64,000 bases of DNA from positions 1,240,001 through 1,304,000 of the forward strand of contig NZ_CP139960.1 in NCBI RefSeq assembly GCF_034424215.1, read 5' to 3'. This document shows, piece by piece, positions 1 to 7,879 of the stretch. Each line of letters starts with the position of its first letter. Within the stretch, counting starts at the first letter, position 1. The notes under the pieces are model-generated. The model did no database searches and was not told where the DNA came from. It saw only the letters and a program-made list of their open reading frames with translations. The position numbers were made by a program, and so were the translations under genes. Source of the stretch: Niabella yanshanensis (lineage in GTDB: Bacteria > Bacteroidota > Bacteroidia > Chitinophagales > Chitinophagaceae).

Positions 1-147
1 AGCAAAATGCCCTCCATGCACACTTACCACATCTATAATAAATTGCCTTAGCTCTTCACAAAATTCATGTAGCTTTTCCATCGGGATCTTTTTAAGATCC
101 TCCGGATTATTAACAGATTGTAATAACGGACCAGGGGTGATAGTCAT
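1..147 (-). CDS. dxs: 1-deoxy-D-xylulose-5-phosphate synthase, N-terminal fragment cut by the window edge
   Basis: The first 49 codons read on the minus strand from an ATG at 147. The peptide contains LLQSVNNPEDLKKIPMEKL, then FCEELRQFIIDVVS and HGGHFA, the typical start of DXS. In the family this leads into the first thiamine-diphosphate domain. DXS condenses pyruvate and glyceraldehyde 3-phosphate in the first step of the MEP isoprenoid pathway. The rest of the gene lies to the left of the window. A -7 promoter element lies about 20 bases upstream. The identification rests on a short segment, but its match to the family N-terminus is strong. Confidence 0.85.
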   Translation of the reverse strand, partial: MTITPGPLLQSVNNPEDLKKIPMEKLHEFCEELRQFIIDVVSVHGGHFA

Positions 148-166
148 TCTGGGGAAAATTATTGCG

Positions 167-174
167 CAAAAATA
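167..174 (-). promoter_or_regulatory. Bacteroidota -7 promoter element for dxs
   Basis: Read on the minus strand this is TATTTTTG, an exact match to the phylum consensus TAnnTTTG, placed 19 bases before the dxs ATG. A convincing -33 TTTG/TTG at the usual distance is not visible. Confidence 0.5.
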
Positions 175-385
175 GGCATTTTAACACAAGTATTAAAAGA
201 GGAACGGCAAGGATCGCTCTCGCCCTATACCGTTTTACCTATTGATGAGGCTGGTCTTAAATGCAATTATCAGAATGCACCTGCTGATTGAGTTATGAAT
301 GATTTGTACTACCGTTTATACAGGTGCCCAACCTTTAGTACTTAAATAGAAAAATAACGATACTTATTTTATTTAGATTTGTTAC

Positions 386-1453
386 ATGATCATAGGGAAA
401 AAACATTACTGGCTCCTGCAGTTATTCGGATGGGGGTGCTTCTTTTTATGGCACATATTCGGAGCCTGGTCCTTTGACAAAATGAGCGTTCCGGAAGAAA
501 GGCTTTTAACCATTCAGCGGGCCGCGGGATTCAGCATTTTGGGTCTGCTTATGACCCATGGCCTCCGGATCGTATTATTAAAATTGAAAGTATTATCTAA
601 AAAGGCGTCTACCCAGATATGGATATTTCTGGCCCTTACCCTGCTAACCTCGTGCGTAGCAGGTATTGTAGAAATGATTGTTTACAAATCTCTTGGCCTG
701 CTAAGCAAGGGTGAGATTTTGATTACCAATAAGTCACTCATTCTTATATTTTTAAATAATTCACTCGCCTGGTTTTCCTATTTTATTATCTGGAGTGCTG
801 TATACTTTATTTATCATTACGTTAGTGCGGCGCAGCGGGAGCAGATAGACAACCTGAAATTGAAATCGCATATAAAAGAGCTCGAACTCAAAACCATAAA
901 AACGCACATCAACCCGCACTTTATTTTTAACGCATTGAATGGCATACGGGCCATGGTAGATGAAAATCCTCAAAGGGCCCGTACAGCCATCACAGAATTA
1001 AGTAATATATTACGCAGTAGCATCAATATCGATAAATCAGAAACGGTTCCACTTACCGAGGAGCTGAATATCATAAAAGATTATCTTGCACTGGAGCAAA
1101 TGAGATTTGAAGACCGGCTAATTATACAATATGACATTGAGGACAAAACTACCAACCAGCCGGTACCTCCCATGATGTTGCAAATGCTGGTTGAAAACGC
1201 CATAAAACATGGCATTAGCCATGAAATTAACGGGGGGTTAGTAAAGCTGAGCGCCTCTGTAGTAGATAATCTACTAGACTTAAGGGTTGAAAATACGGGA
1301 CAATTAAAAGAACGGCAGGAAGGCGGTGGCTTCGGCATAATGAGCATTCAGGAAAGGCTTAAGCTGATGTACGGGAACAATGCCCTGTTTGAAATCAGGC
1401 AATCATCTTCCAATACAGTAACAGCTATTTTAAAGCTTCCGGTTACCTTGTAA
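386..1453 (+). CDS. LytS-type sensor histidine kinase (His_kinase family)
   Basis: This 355-residue membrane protein has four hydrophobic segments in its first 145 residues (about 8-28, 47-66, 76-100, 116-145), then a helical linker and a cytoplasmic kinase. The phospho-acceptor box reads THINPHFIFNALN (His178 expected). The N-box is LVENAIKHG near 268-276 and the G-box GGGFGIMSIQERL near 313-325. This is the LytS/YpdA architecture, without a separate HisKA domain. No sensor domain beyond the membrane helices is visible, so the signal is unknown. The LytTR regulator starts 12 bases downstream, so the two form a two-component pair. About 240 bases separate it from the divergent dxs. Confidence 0.92.
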   Translation: MIIGKKHYWLLQLFGWGCFFLWHIFGAWSFDKMSVPEERLLTIQRAAGFSILGLLMTHGLRIVLLKLKVLSKKASTQIWIFLALTLLTSCVAGIVEMIVYKSLGLLSKGEILITNKSLILIFLNNSLAWFSYFIIWSAVYFIYHYVSAAQREQIDNLKLKSHIKELELKTIKTHINPHFIFNALNGIRAMVDENPQRARTAITELSNILRSSINIDKSETVPLTEELNIIKDYLALEQMRFEDRLIIQYDIEDKTTNQPVPPMMLQMLVENAIKHGISHEINGGLVKLSASVVDNLLDLRVENTGQLKERQEGGGFGIMSIQERLKLMYGNNALFEIRQSSSNTVTAILKLPVTL

Positions 1454-1465
1454 AATATACGATAA

Positions 1466-2194
1466 ATGAGAACAATTATTATTGATGATGAAAGGCTTGC
1501 ACGATCTGAGCTCAATAAAATGTTAAGATCATTCCCTGATATCGACGTGGTAGATGAAGCTTCTAACGCAGAAGAAGCTATCGAAAAAATTGCAAGTCAC
1601 CAACCTGAATTGATTTTCCTGGATATACAAATGCCTGGCAAAACAGGCTTTGAGATGCTTACAGAATTGGAATGGGTACCGAAAGTAATTTTTACAACCG
1701 CGTTTGACGAATATGCATTAAAAGCATTTGAGGTGAACGCCCTCGATTACCTGCTAAAACCCATAGACCAAAAAAGGCTGGAAGCGGCGATCAAAAAAAT
1801 CACGGTGGCAGACAGCAGGGACCATAAGCAGGAAGAAAGTTACTCCAATAACGAAATGCTCACCGAAAACAGCCAGGTGTTTGTAAAAGATGGTGACCGC
1901 TGCTGGTTTATCAAATTAAATGAAGTCCGGCTTTTTGAGAGTGTGGGCAATTATGCCAAGGTCTTTTTTGGCCTGCACAAGCCTCTTATCTTAAAGTCAC
2001 TAAACGCGTTGGAGGAAAGACTGGATCCCAAAACTTTTTTCAGAGCCAACCGTAAACACATCATCAACCTACAGATGGTGGAAAAAATAGAAGCCTACTT
2101 TAATAACGGACTATTAGTTGAATTACGAGGTGGTGAAAAAATTGAGATAAGCCGTCGCCAAACAGTGAAATTCAAGGAAAAGATGAGTTTTTAA
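1466..2194 (+). CDS. LytTR-family DNA-binding response regulator
   Basis: The 242-residue protein has an N-terminal receiver domain (about 1-120): acidic pair D7/D8, phospho-acceptor D53 in FLDIQMPG, and the conserved Lys in LLKP near 98. A linker is followed by a LytTR DNA-binding domain from about 135 to the end (FVKDGDRCWFIKLNEVR, then FFRANRKHIINL). LytTR domains bind direct repeats with a beta-rich fold. It follows the LytS-type kinase by 12 bases and is its expected partner. The next gene, an M28 peptidase, starts 34 bases downstream and may be co-transcribed, but nothing shows that it is a target. Confidence 0.93.
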   Translation: MRTIIIDDERLARSELNKMLRSFPDIDVVDEASNAEEAIEKIASHQPELIFLDIQMPGKTGFEMLTELEWVPKVIFTTAFDEYALKAFEVNALDYLLKPIDQKRLEAAIKKITVADSRDHKQEESYSNNEMLTENSQVFVKDGDRCWFIKLNEVRLFESVGNYAKVFFGLHKPLILKSLNALEERLDPKTFFRANRKHIINLQMVEKIEAYFNNGLLVELRGGEKIEISRRQTVKFKEKMSF

Positions 2195-2228
2195 TAAAAT
2201 TAAATTTTAGGTAAAATATTATTTAAAC

Positions 2229-3503
2229 ATGACATTTAAAATGCCGTTAACGCTCTTAACAGGGCTTGCAATAACTTCTGCAACTGCTTTTGCGCAACAG
2301 ATCAAGGTTGCGGATGTAACCCAAACTATCAACGTCCTGGCTTCTGACGAAATGAAGGGACGTGCGGTATATAGTCCTGAAATAGACAAAGCAGCGGATT
2401 TTATTGCTTCTGAGTTTAAGAAAGCCGGACCTCAACCGTTGGCGGGTAACAGCTATTTGCAATCTTTCGTAATGGTAAGTGCAACTCAACAATCTATTAG
2501 TGCCAGGAGTGCGGGAAAGGAAATAGATCCCAAAAACATTGTAGTATTGACTTCCAAACCTGAGTTCAACTACTCGCCCGACGATGTACAGGTGGAAACC
2601 ATTAAGGCCGGAGATAACCTGTTCTCTAAGGCATTTGAATTGGCAGGCAGTAGCAAGTCTTTATTGATCCAGGTAGACGAAAGCTTTAGTGACCGGTTTT
2701 CAAGATTGGTATTCTTAAAAAGAAATTTCTTTAAGACTGATGCAGATATTGTCTTTGTCCTGGGAAATACAGATCCCCAAAAATTAACGATCAAAGCAAC
2801 ACATTCGATAAAAGAAAATAAACTGGCGAACGTGGTGGGCATCCTGCCCGGTAAAAAATTAAAGGGCGAATATGTAATTTTCTCCGGTCATTATGATCAT
2901 ATCGGTATTGGCAAACCTGAAAATGGCGACAGTATTTACAATGGAGCCAACGATGATGCGTCTGGGATTACTGCCATAATCGAATTAGCCAGGCACTACA
3001 AAGCGCAGAACAATAACGAAAGATCATTGATTTTCGCGGCATTTACTGCTGAGGAAGTGGGAGGATTCGGATCACAATATTTCAGCAAACAAATGTCCCC
3101 CGAAAAAGTAATTGCCATGTTTAACATCGAAATGATTGGCACGGACAGTAAATGGGGGAAAAACTCCGCCTATATTACGGGTTACGAAAAAACTGATATG
3201 GGGGATATTCTCCAGAAAAACCTAGAAGGCAGCGCCTTTACTTTTCATCCGGACCCCTATCCTGACCAGCAGTTATTTTACCGGTCAGATAATGCTACCC
3301 TGGCAAGACTAGGAGTTCCGGCACATACCATATCCACTTCGAAAATGGATAGCGAACCCAACTATCACAAAGCCAGTGATGAGGTAAAAACGCTTGATTT
3401 AGTAAATATGACAGAAATTATTAAGTCCATAGCCATTAGTGCGCAGACTATTGTTTCAGGAAAGGATACACCAACAAGAGTGGATACCAGAGATTTGAAG
3501 TAA
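2229..3503 (+). CDS. Secreted M28-family zinc aminopeptidase
   Basis: This 424-residue protein begins with a signal peptide ending near AFA-QQ (about residue 22). The M28 catalytic domain carries two-zinc ligands in the usual order: SGHYDHIG (His221, Asp223), GANDDASG (Asp242/243), FTAEEVG (Glu275 general base, Glu276), NIEMIG (Glu301), and YHKASDEV (His380). The segment between the signal and the catalytic core (about 100-200) probably holds a PA-type insert. The protein should act in the periplasm or outside the cell on peptides. The substrate cannot be told. It follows the LytTR regulator closely on the same strand. Confidence 0.9.
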   Translation: MTFKMPLTLLTGLAITSATAFAQQIKVADVTQTINVLASDEMKGRAVYSPEIDKAADFIASEFKKAGPQPLAGNSYLQSFVMVSATQQSISARSAGKEIDPKNIVVLTSKPEFNYSPDDVQVETIKAGDNLFSKAFELAGSSKSLLIQVDESFSDRFSRLVFLKRNFFKTDADIVFVLGNTDPQKLTIKATHSIKENKLANVVGILPGKKLKGEYVIFSGHYDHIGIGKPENGDSIYNGANDDASGITAIIELARHYKAQNNNERSLIFAAFTAEEVGGFGSQYFSKQMSPEKVIAMFNIEMIGTDSKWGKNSAYITGYEKTDMGDILQKNLEGSAFTFHPDPYPDQQLFYRSDNATLARLGVPAHTISTSKMDSEPNYHKASDEVKTLDLVNMTEIIKSIAISAQTIVSGKDTPTRVDTRDLK

Positions 3504-3645
3504 GAATATCAATAAGCAATGGCGGGAGTAGCTAGCAAAGGTAAACGTTACTGGCTTTTTTTTATCAACCTGGTAGTCGTACCTGGCCACCAGTATAATT
3601 TTCGGAAATAACGTATCCTATTCGTCACCAGCAATGCCCCATTCC

Positions 3646-4677
3646 TTATTTCTTCAGCGCCGCTCGTACTTTAGGTGCAATTTGAGTTCCAAATACTTCA
3701 ATAGACTTCATCATACGCTCGTGCGAAGGAGCCCCCACGTCCATATGTGCCGAAAAACGGGTTAATCCGAACAAATCATGCAGCTCCAGTATCTTATCTA
3801 CCGATTCATTTATATCACCAATAATCAAATGCCCGCCTTTAGCACGGCCTCGATCAAATTGAGCACGCTGGTATGCAGGCCAGCCACGCGAGCTGCCTAT
3901 CCGGTTCATTTGAGCGGCATAGATCGGGTAATAATATTCTCCTATCTCCTTGCTATCGGCCCCAAAAAATGCGTGAACATGCACTCCCACTTCAAATTGG
4001 TCCATGTTATGACCCGATTGCTGGTAAATATTTTTATTGTACTCGAATAAGGGTTTAAACTGTACCGGGTTTCCTCCAATAATAGCAAACGTTACGGGTA
4101 AACCCAGGGTAGCAGCGCGCACCACTGATTCGGGTGTGCCGCCAACCGCAACCCATATCTTTAGCCGATCGTTTACGGCACGTGGCAATATGATTTGTTC
4201 TTTTAACTCAGGACGGAATTTTCCTTTCCATGAAATAGGACTCTGCTGATTGATCTGCAATAACAATCTTAACTTCTCGTCAAATAAAGCATCATAATCT
4301 TCCAGATCCTGTCCATAAAGCGGGAATGATTCAATAAAGCTGCCACGACCGGCCATTAACTCGGCACGGCCATTGGATAAAAGATCAACAGTGGCGAAGC
4401 TTTGGTATAATTTTACCGGATCTGAGGAACTTAAAACTGACACGGCGCTACCCAGTTTAATATTCCTGGTAACCGTAGAAGCAGCGGCTAATATTATCTC
4501 AGGCGCAGAAACGGCATAATCCGGGCGATGGTGCTCACCGATCCCGTAAAAGTCCAGCCCTACCTGGTCCATTAGCTTTACTTCCTCTATAATTTCCTGT
4601 AAACGCTGCTGTGCGGACTGCGGCTTTCCGTTGGCATCTATATGCAGGTCACCAAACATTCCTATTCCCAATTCCAT
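3646..4677 (-). CDS. LLM-class flavin-dependent oxidoreductase (luciferase-like)
   Basis: The 343-residue protein has the bacterial luciferase-like TIM barrel: start MELGIGMFGDLHIDANG, then GLDFYGIGEHHRPDYAVS (the EHH motif common in this family), NIKLGSAVSVLSSSDPV, and AVGGTPESVVRAATLGLPV. These proteins use FMN or F420; in this phylum FMN is more likely. The substrate is unknown, and the genes around it do not suggest one. The downstream neighbour on the same strand (GGGP synthase family) lies on the other side of the start, about 145 bases away, so the two may be separate units. Confidence 0.87.
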   Translation of the reverse strand: MELGIGMFGDLHIDANGKPQSAQQRLQEIIEEVKLMDQVGLDFYGIGEHHRPDYAVSAPEIILAAASTVTRNIKLGSAVSVLSSSDPVKLYQSFATVDLLSNGRAELMAGRGSFIESFPLYGQDLEDYDALFDEKLRLLLQINQQSPISWKGKFRPELKEQIILPRAVNDRLKIWVAVGGTPESVVRAATLGLPVTFAIIGGNPVQFKPLFEYNKNIYQQSGHNMDQFEVGVHVHAFFGADSKEIGEYYYPIYAAQMNRIGSSRGWPAYQRAQFDRGRAKGGHLIIGDINESVDKILELHDLFGLTRFSAHMDVGAPSHERMMKSIEVFGTQIAPKVRAALKK

Positions 4678-4821
4678 AATGATGATTCTCCTTTATTTAT
4701 AGCTGACTAACAGGTAAACAAAAGAATTGTTCTACCCCGCTGTCTTATATCCTTCCGGGTACAGATCCGGGGTCCGGTTTCAGATAAAATATAAACCGAA
4801 CCTGCAATAAAAATCAGATCA

Positions 4822-5583
4822 TTACAGGTTAACTTTGATGGAAGAGCCGTGTATCGCCTGGCTCATTTCAGCAATCAGTGTAGGATCTTTCTCGATCGCA
4901 TTACCTATAACCACTACATCAGCGCCAGCTCTGCAATTCAGGTATGCCTTTTCAGGGTCGGTTATGCCTCCTCCGATAATAAGCGGTGCTTCCACATTTT
5001 GGGCTACCGACTGTATCATGCTTTCACTGATGGGTATTTTTGCACCACTACCTGCATCCATGTAAATCAGCTTCATACCCAGCATCTCGCCTGCCAGCGC
5101 CGTACACATAGCTATTTCGTTTTTATCAGATGGTATAGGCGCTGCATTACTGATATAAGAAACTGTGGTGGGTGCGCCGCCATCTACTACAATATACCCC
5201 GTAGGTATTATTTCCAGTCCGCTCTTTTTTACAAATGGAGCTGACACTACATGTTGACCAATAAGTAATTCGGGGTTTCTTCCCGAAATAAGAGAGAGGT
5301 ATAAAAGTGCATCGGCATACTTACTCACCTGCGAAGGACTGCCGGGAAATAAAATAACCGGGATATCGCAACTCGCTTTTATTTGCTGAATAACTTCGTC
5401 TAAGTGATTGGAAATAACCAAACTACCGCCAACAAAAAAGTAATCTACCCTTGTTTTGAGTGATAATTGTATGAGTTTTTCGAGGGAAGATGCTGTTACC
5501 CCGTCCGGATCTATGAGCACAACGAAAGACTTCTGCGCGTTCTTCTTCTTTTCCAACAGGGAGTTATAAATGTTCATCTTCAT
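4822..5583 (-). CDS. Geranylgeranylglyceryl/heptaprenylglyceryl phosphate synthase family protein (PcrB/GGGPS)
   Basis: The 253-residue TIM-barrel protein carries the GGGPS/PcrB signatures: FVVLIDPDG near the start, DYFFVGGSL, ILFPGSPSQVS, PTGYIVVDGG, YMDAGSGAKIPIS and LIIGGGITDPEKA with GADVVVIGNAIE for phosphate binding. Family members join a polyprenyl diphosphate to sn-glycerol 1-phosphate, the first committed step of archaeal ether lipids. Bacteroidota homologues belong to the larger group II and their cell role is unsettled. The start MKMN could also be the second Met. No glycerol-1-phosphate dehydrogenase or ether-lipid partner is in this window. Confidence 0.88.
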   Translation of the reverse strand: MKMNIYNSLLEKKKNAQKSFVVLIDPDGVTASSLEKLIQLSLKTRVDYFFVGGSLVISNHLDEVIQQIKASCDIPVILFPGSPSQVSKYADALLYLSLISGRNPELLIGQHVVSAPFVKKSGLEIIPTGYIVVDGGAPTTVSYISNAAPIPSDKNEIAMCTALAGEMLGMKLIYMDAGSGAKIPISESMIQSVAQNVEAPLIIGGGITDPEKAYLNCRAGADVVVIGNAIEKDPTLIAEMSQAIHGSSIKVNL

Positions 5584-5784
5584 TAGATCAAGGCAGGTTT
5601 ATGCAAAAATGCAAAAACTTTTTTAAAAAACCGTATTTATTGGTAAATGATACGTATCGCCGCCACCTGTTAAAACTAACTAATGATAGCGGGATAATTA
5701 TTGAAGCATATATAATTGAGCGTTAATTTACATGAACTATGGAAAGATTTTATGCGTGATTCTTACTATCTTTCTTAAAAAAAT

Positions 5785-7479
5785 ATGATGCGTGCCCATC
5801 TGCTTTTATTGTTGCTAGCCGCCGGTTTTTCCATTCAGGCACAGATCACTGCATTCCAATATTCAAGCGTCAAGAAAAGTACGGGTAAAAACGGGGCTGT
5901 AGTTTCGGCGCACCCGCTGGCCAGCCAGGCAGGTTTATTAATGCTGAAAAAAGGCGGCAATGCTGTTGATGCTGCTATCGCTGCCCAATGGGCATTGGCT
6001 GTCGTATATCCCGGAGCCGGCAATATCGGGGGCGGCGGTTTTATGGTAGCATCTTTAAAAAACAAGAAGCCTGTTGCACTGGATTATCGCGAAACGGCTC
6101 CTGCAGGAGCGTCGAGAGACATGTATTTAGATGCGGACGGAAACCCTGTTAGTGAAAAAAGCCTTTACGGGCATTTATCGGCCGGCGTGCCAGGCACGGT
6201 GGCAGGACTTTTTGCGTCGCACCGGTTTGCCAAACTGCCTATGCAGGTATTAATACAACCAGCGATTGACCTTGCTGAAAAAGGTTTTCTTATTACTGAA
6301 GCCGAGGCCAGGGCGCTGAATCATTCCAGAGAGGCTTTTGAAAAATATAATACTCAAATACCTGTTTTGGTTAAGCCAGCCGGCTGGAAAAAAGGAGATA
6401 CTTTGGTACAAAAAGACCTGGCTAAAACTTTGAAACGTATAAAGAGTAACGGTGTAAAAGGTTTCTATGAAGGAACAACAGCGCAATTAATAGTGGAAGA
6501 AATGAAACGAGGCAATGGATTGATTAGCCTGGAAGATCTGAAAAATTACAAAGCTAAGTTTAGAGAGGCAAAACATTTTAATTACAGGGGTTACCATATT
6601 ATCGGGATGCCCATGCCCAGTAGCGGCGGGTTATTACTTACCCAGATGTTGAAAATGATAGAACCCTATCCTATCGGGAAAATGGGTTTTCAAACCGGCG
6701 CTTCGGTTCAGTTGATGATAGAAGCAGAGCGCAGGGCATATGCGGACAGGGCAAAATACATGGGCGATGCTGACTTTTACAAGGTACCGGTAGCCGAATT
6801 ATCCGATAATACCTACCTCAGGAACAGGATGAAGGATTATCAACCGGGAAAAGCGGGGAATAGTACAACAACGGTGGAAGGTTTTGTTCCAGGTTACGAA
6901 AGTGAAGAAACCACTCATTTAAGTGTAACAGACAATCAAGGTAACGCGGTATCGGTAACCACTACATTAAATAATAATTACGGCAGTAAAACAGTGGTAG
7001 CCGGCGCAGGTTTTTTGTTAAACGATGAAATGGATGACTTTAGCGCAAAACCGGGATCGCCCAATCTTTTTGGAGCTGTGGGAGGTAAAGCTAATGCGAT
7101 TGAGCCAGGCAAACGAATGTTAAGTTCTATGGCGCCCACCATTGTACTTAAGAATAATAAACCTTTCCTGGTAATTGGTACACCAGGTGGAACCACCATT
7201 CCTACATCCGTTTTTCAAACCATCGTAAACATTATCGATTTCAAAATGACAACCGATGATGCAGTTAATCAACCTAAATTTCATCATCAATGGCTGCCGG
7301 ATGAAGTTTTTGTTGAAAGTAAGTTCTCGCCTCAAACCAGGCAGCAACTTCATAAAATGGGCTATACTATAAAAGAAAGAGGACAGATTGGCCGTACTGA
7401 AGTCATAAAGGTGTTGGCTAACGGACGGTTTGAAGCGGTTGCCGACCACAGGGGTGACGACAGCGCTTCAACCTGGTAA
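5785..7479 (+). CDS. ggt: Gamma-glutamyltranspeptidase (periplasmic)
   Basis: This 564-residue exported protein has a signal peptide (MMRAHLLLLLLAAGFSIQAQ), the GGT large-subunit motif GGNAVDAAIAAQWALAVVYP with GNIGGGGFM, and the autoprocessing site ESEETTHLSV. The nucleophile Thr is expected at 376, so the mature small subunit is about 376-564. The later GSSM-like element appears as RMLSSMAPTIV, and GTPGGTTIP follows. The enzyme cleaves the gamma-glutamyl bond of glutathione and related compounds in the periplasm, by hydrolysis or transfer. Two Met codons begin the frame; either may serve. A DUF486 gene follows by 28 bases. Confidence 0.94.
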   Translation: MMRAHLLLLLLAAGFSIQAQITAFQYSSVKKSTGKNGAVVSAHPLASQAGLLMLKKGGNAVDAAIAAQWALAVVYPGAGNIGGGGFMVASLKNKKPVALDYRETAPAGASRDMYLDADGNPVSEKSLYGHLSAGVPGTVAGLFASHRFAKLPMQVLIQPAIDLAEKGFLITEAEARALNHSREAFEKYNTQIPVLVKPAGWKKGDTLVQKDLAKTLKRIKSNGVKGFYEGTTAQLIVEEMKRGNGLISLEDLKNYKAKFREAKHFNYRGYHIIGMPMPSSGGLLLTQMLKMIEPYPIGKMGFQTGASVQLMIEAERRAYADRAKYMGDADFYKVPVAELSDNTYLRNRMKDYQPGKAGNSTTTVEGFVPGYESEETTHLSVTDNQGNAVSVTTTLNNNYGSKTVVAGAGFLLNDEMDDFSAKPGSPNLFGAVGGKANAIEPGKRMLSSMAPTIVLKNNKPFLVIGTPGGTTIPTSVFQTIVNIIDFKMTTDDAVNQPKFHHQWLPDEVFVESKFSPQTRQQLHKMGYTIKERGQIGRTEVIKVLANGRFEAVADHRGDDSASTW

Positions 7480-7507
7480 ATTCTATTATTCCCTTAAGGT
7501 TTAAAAC

Positions 7508-7879
7508 ATGAAAGCATTAAGTTCTGTCGGCCTGCTGTTTCTGTCAAATGTATTTATGACGTTTGCGTGGTATGGGCATCTTAAATTCTTTGGAAAATCG
7601 GGCAATCATACCAATACCTCCTTATGGATTATTATACTTATAAGCTGGGGTATTGCTTTTTTTGAATATTGCCTGCAAGTGCCGGCCAACCGGCTGGGCT
7701 CATCCGAGACCGGCGGTCCTTTTTCATTGGTTCAATTAAAGGTTTTACAGGAAGTAATCACACTGGTGGTATTTGTTATTTTCTCCAGACTCATGTTTGA
7801 TAATTTTCAACTTTCCAGCAATCATTTAATAGGCTTTATTCTGTTAATTGCAGCCGTGTATTTTATTTTCAAAGGCTAA
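7508..7879 (+). CDS. DUF486 / DMT-type small integral membrane protein
   Basis: The 123-residue protein is almost all membrane helices: about 5-22, 40-60, 84-102 and 106-122. The internal phrase FFEYCLQVPANRLG followed by GGPFSLVQLKVLQEV is typical of the DUF486 family. The family is related to drug/metabolite transporters, but no transport substrate is established. The gene starts 28 bases after ggt and is probably in the same unit. Its stop overlaps by four bases with the stop of the convergent large gene on the other strand. Confidence 0.85.
   Translation: MKALSSVGLLFLSNVFMTFAWYGHLKFFGKSGNHTNTSLWIIILISWGIAFFEYCLQVPANRLGSSETGGPFSLVQLKVLQEVITLVVFVIFSRLMFDNFQLSSNHLIGFILLIAAVYFIFKG

Noticed and set aside
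3528-3558. Possible terminator after the M28 peptidase
   Set aside because: A T-run is present, but the stem before it (AGTAGC/GTTACT with a 14-base loop) is too weak to support.
4771-4802. Hairpin between the GGGPS-family gene and the luciferase-like gene
   Set aside because: GGTCCGGTTT and AAACCGAACC pair well, but no T-run follows on either strand and no regulatory role can be argued.
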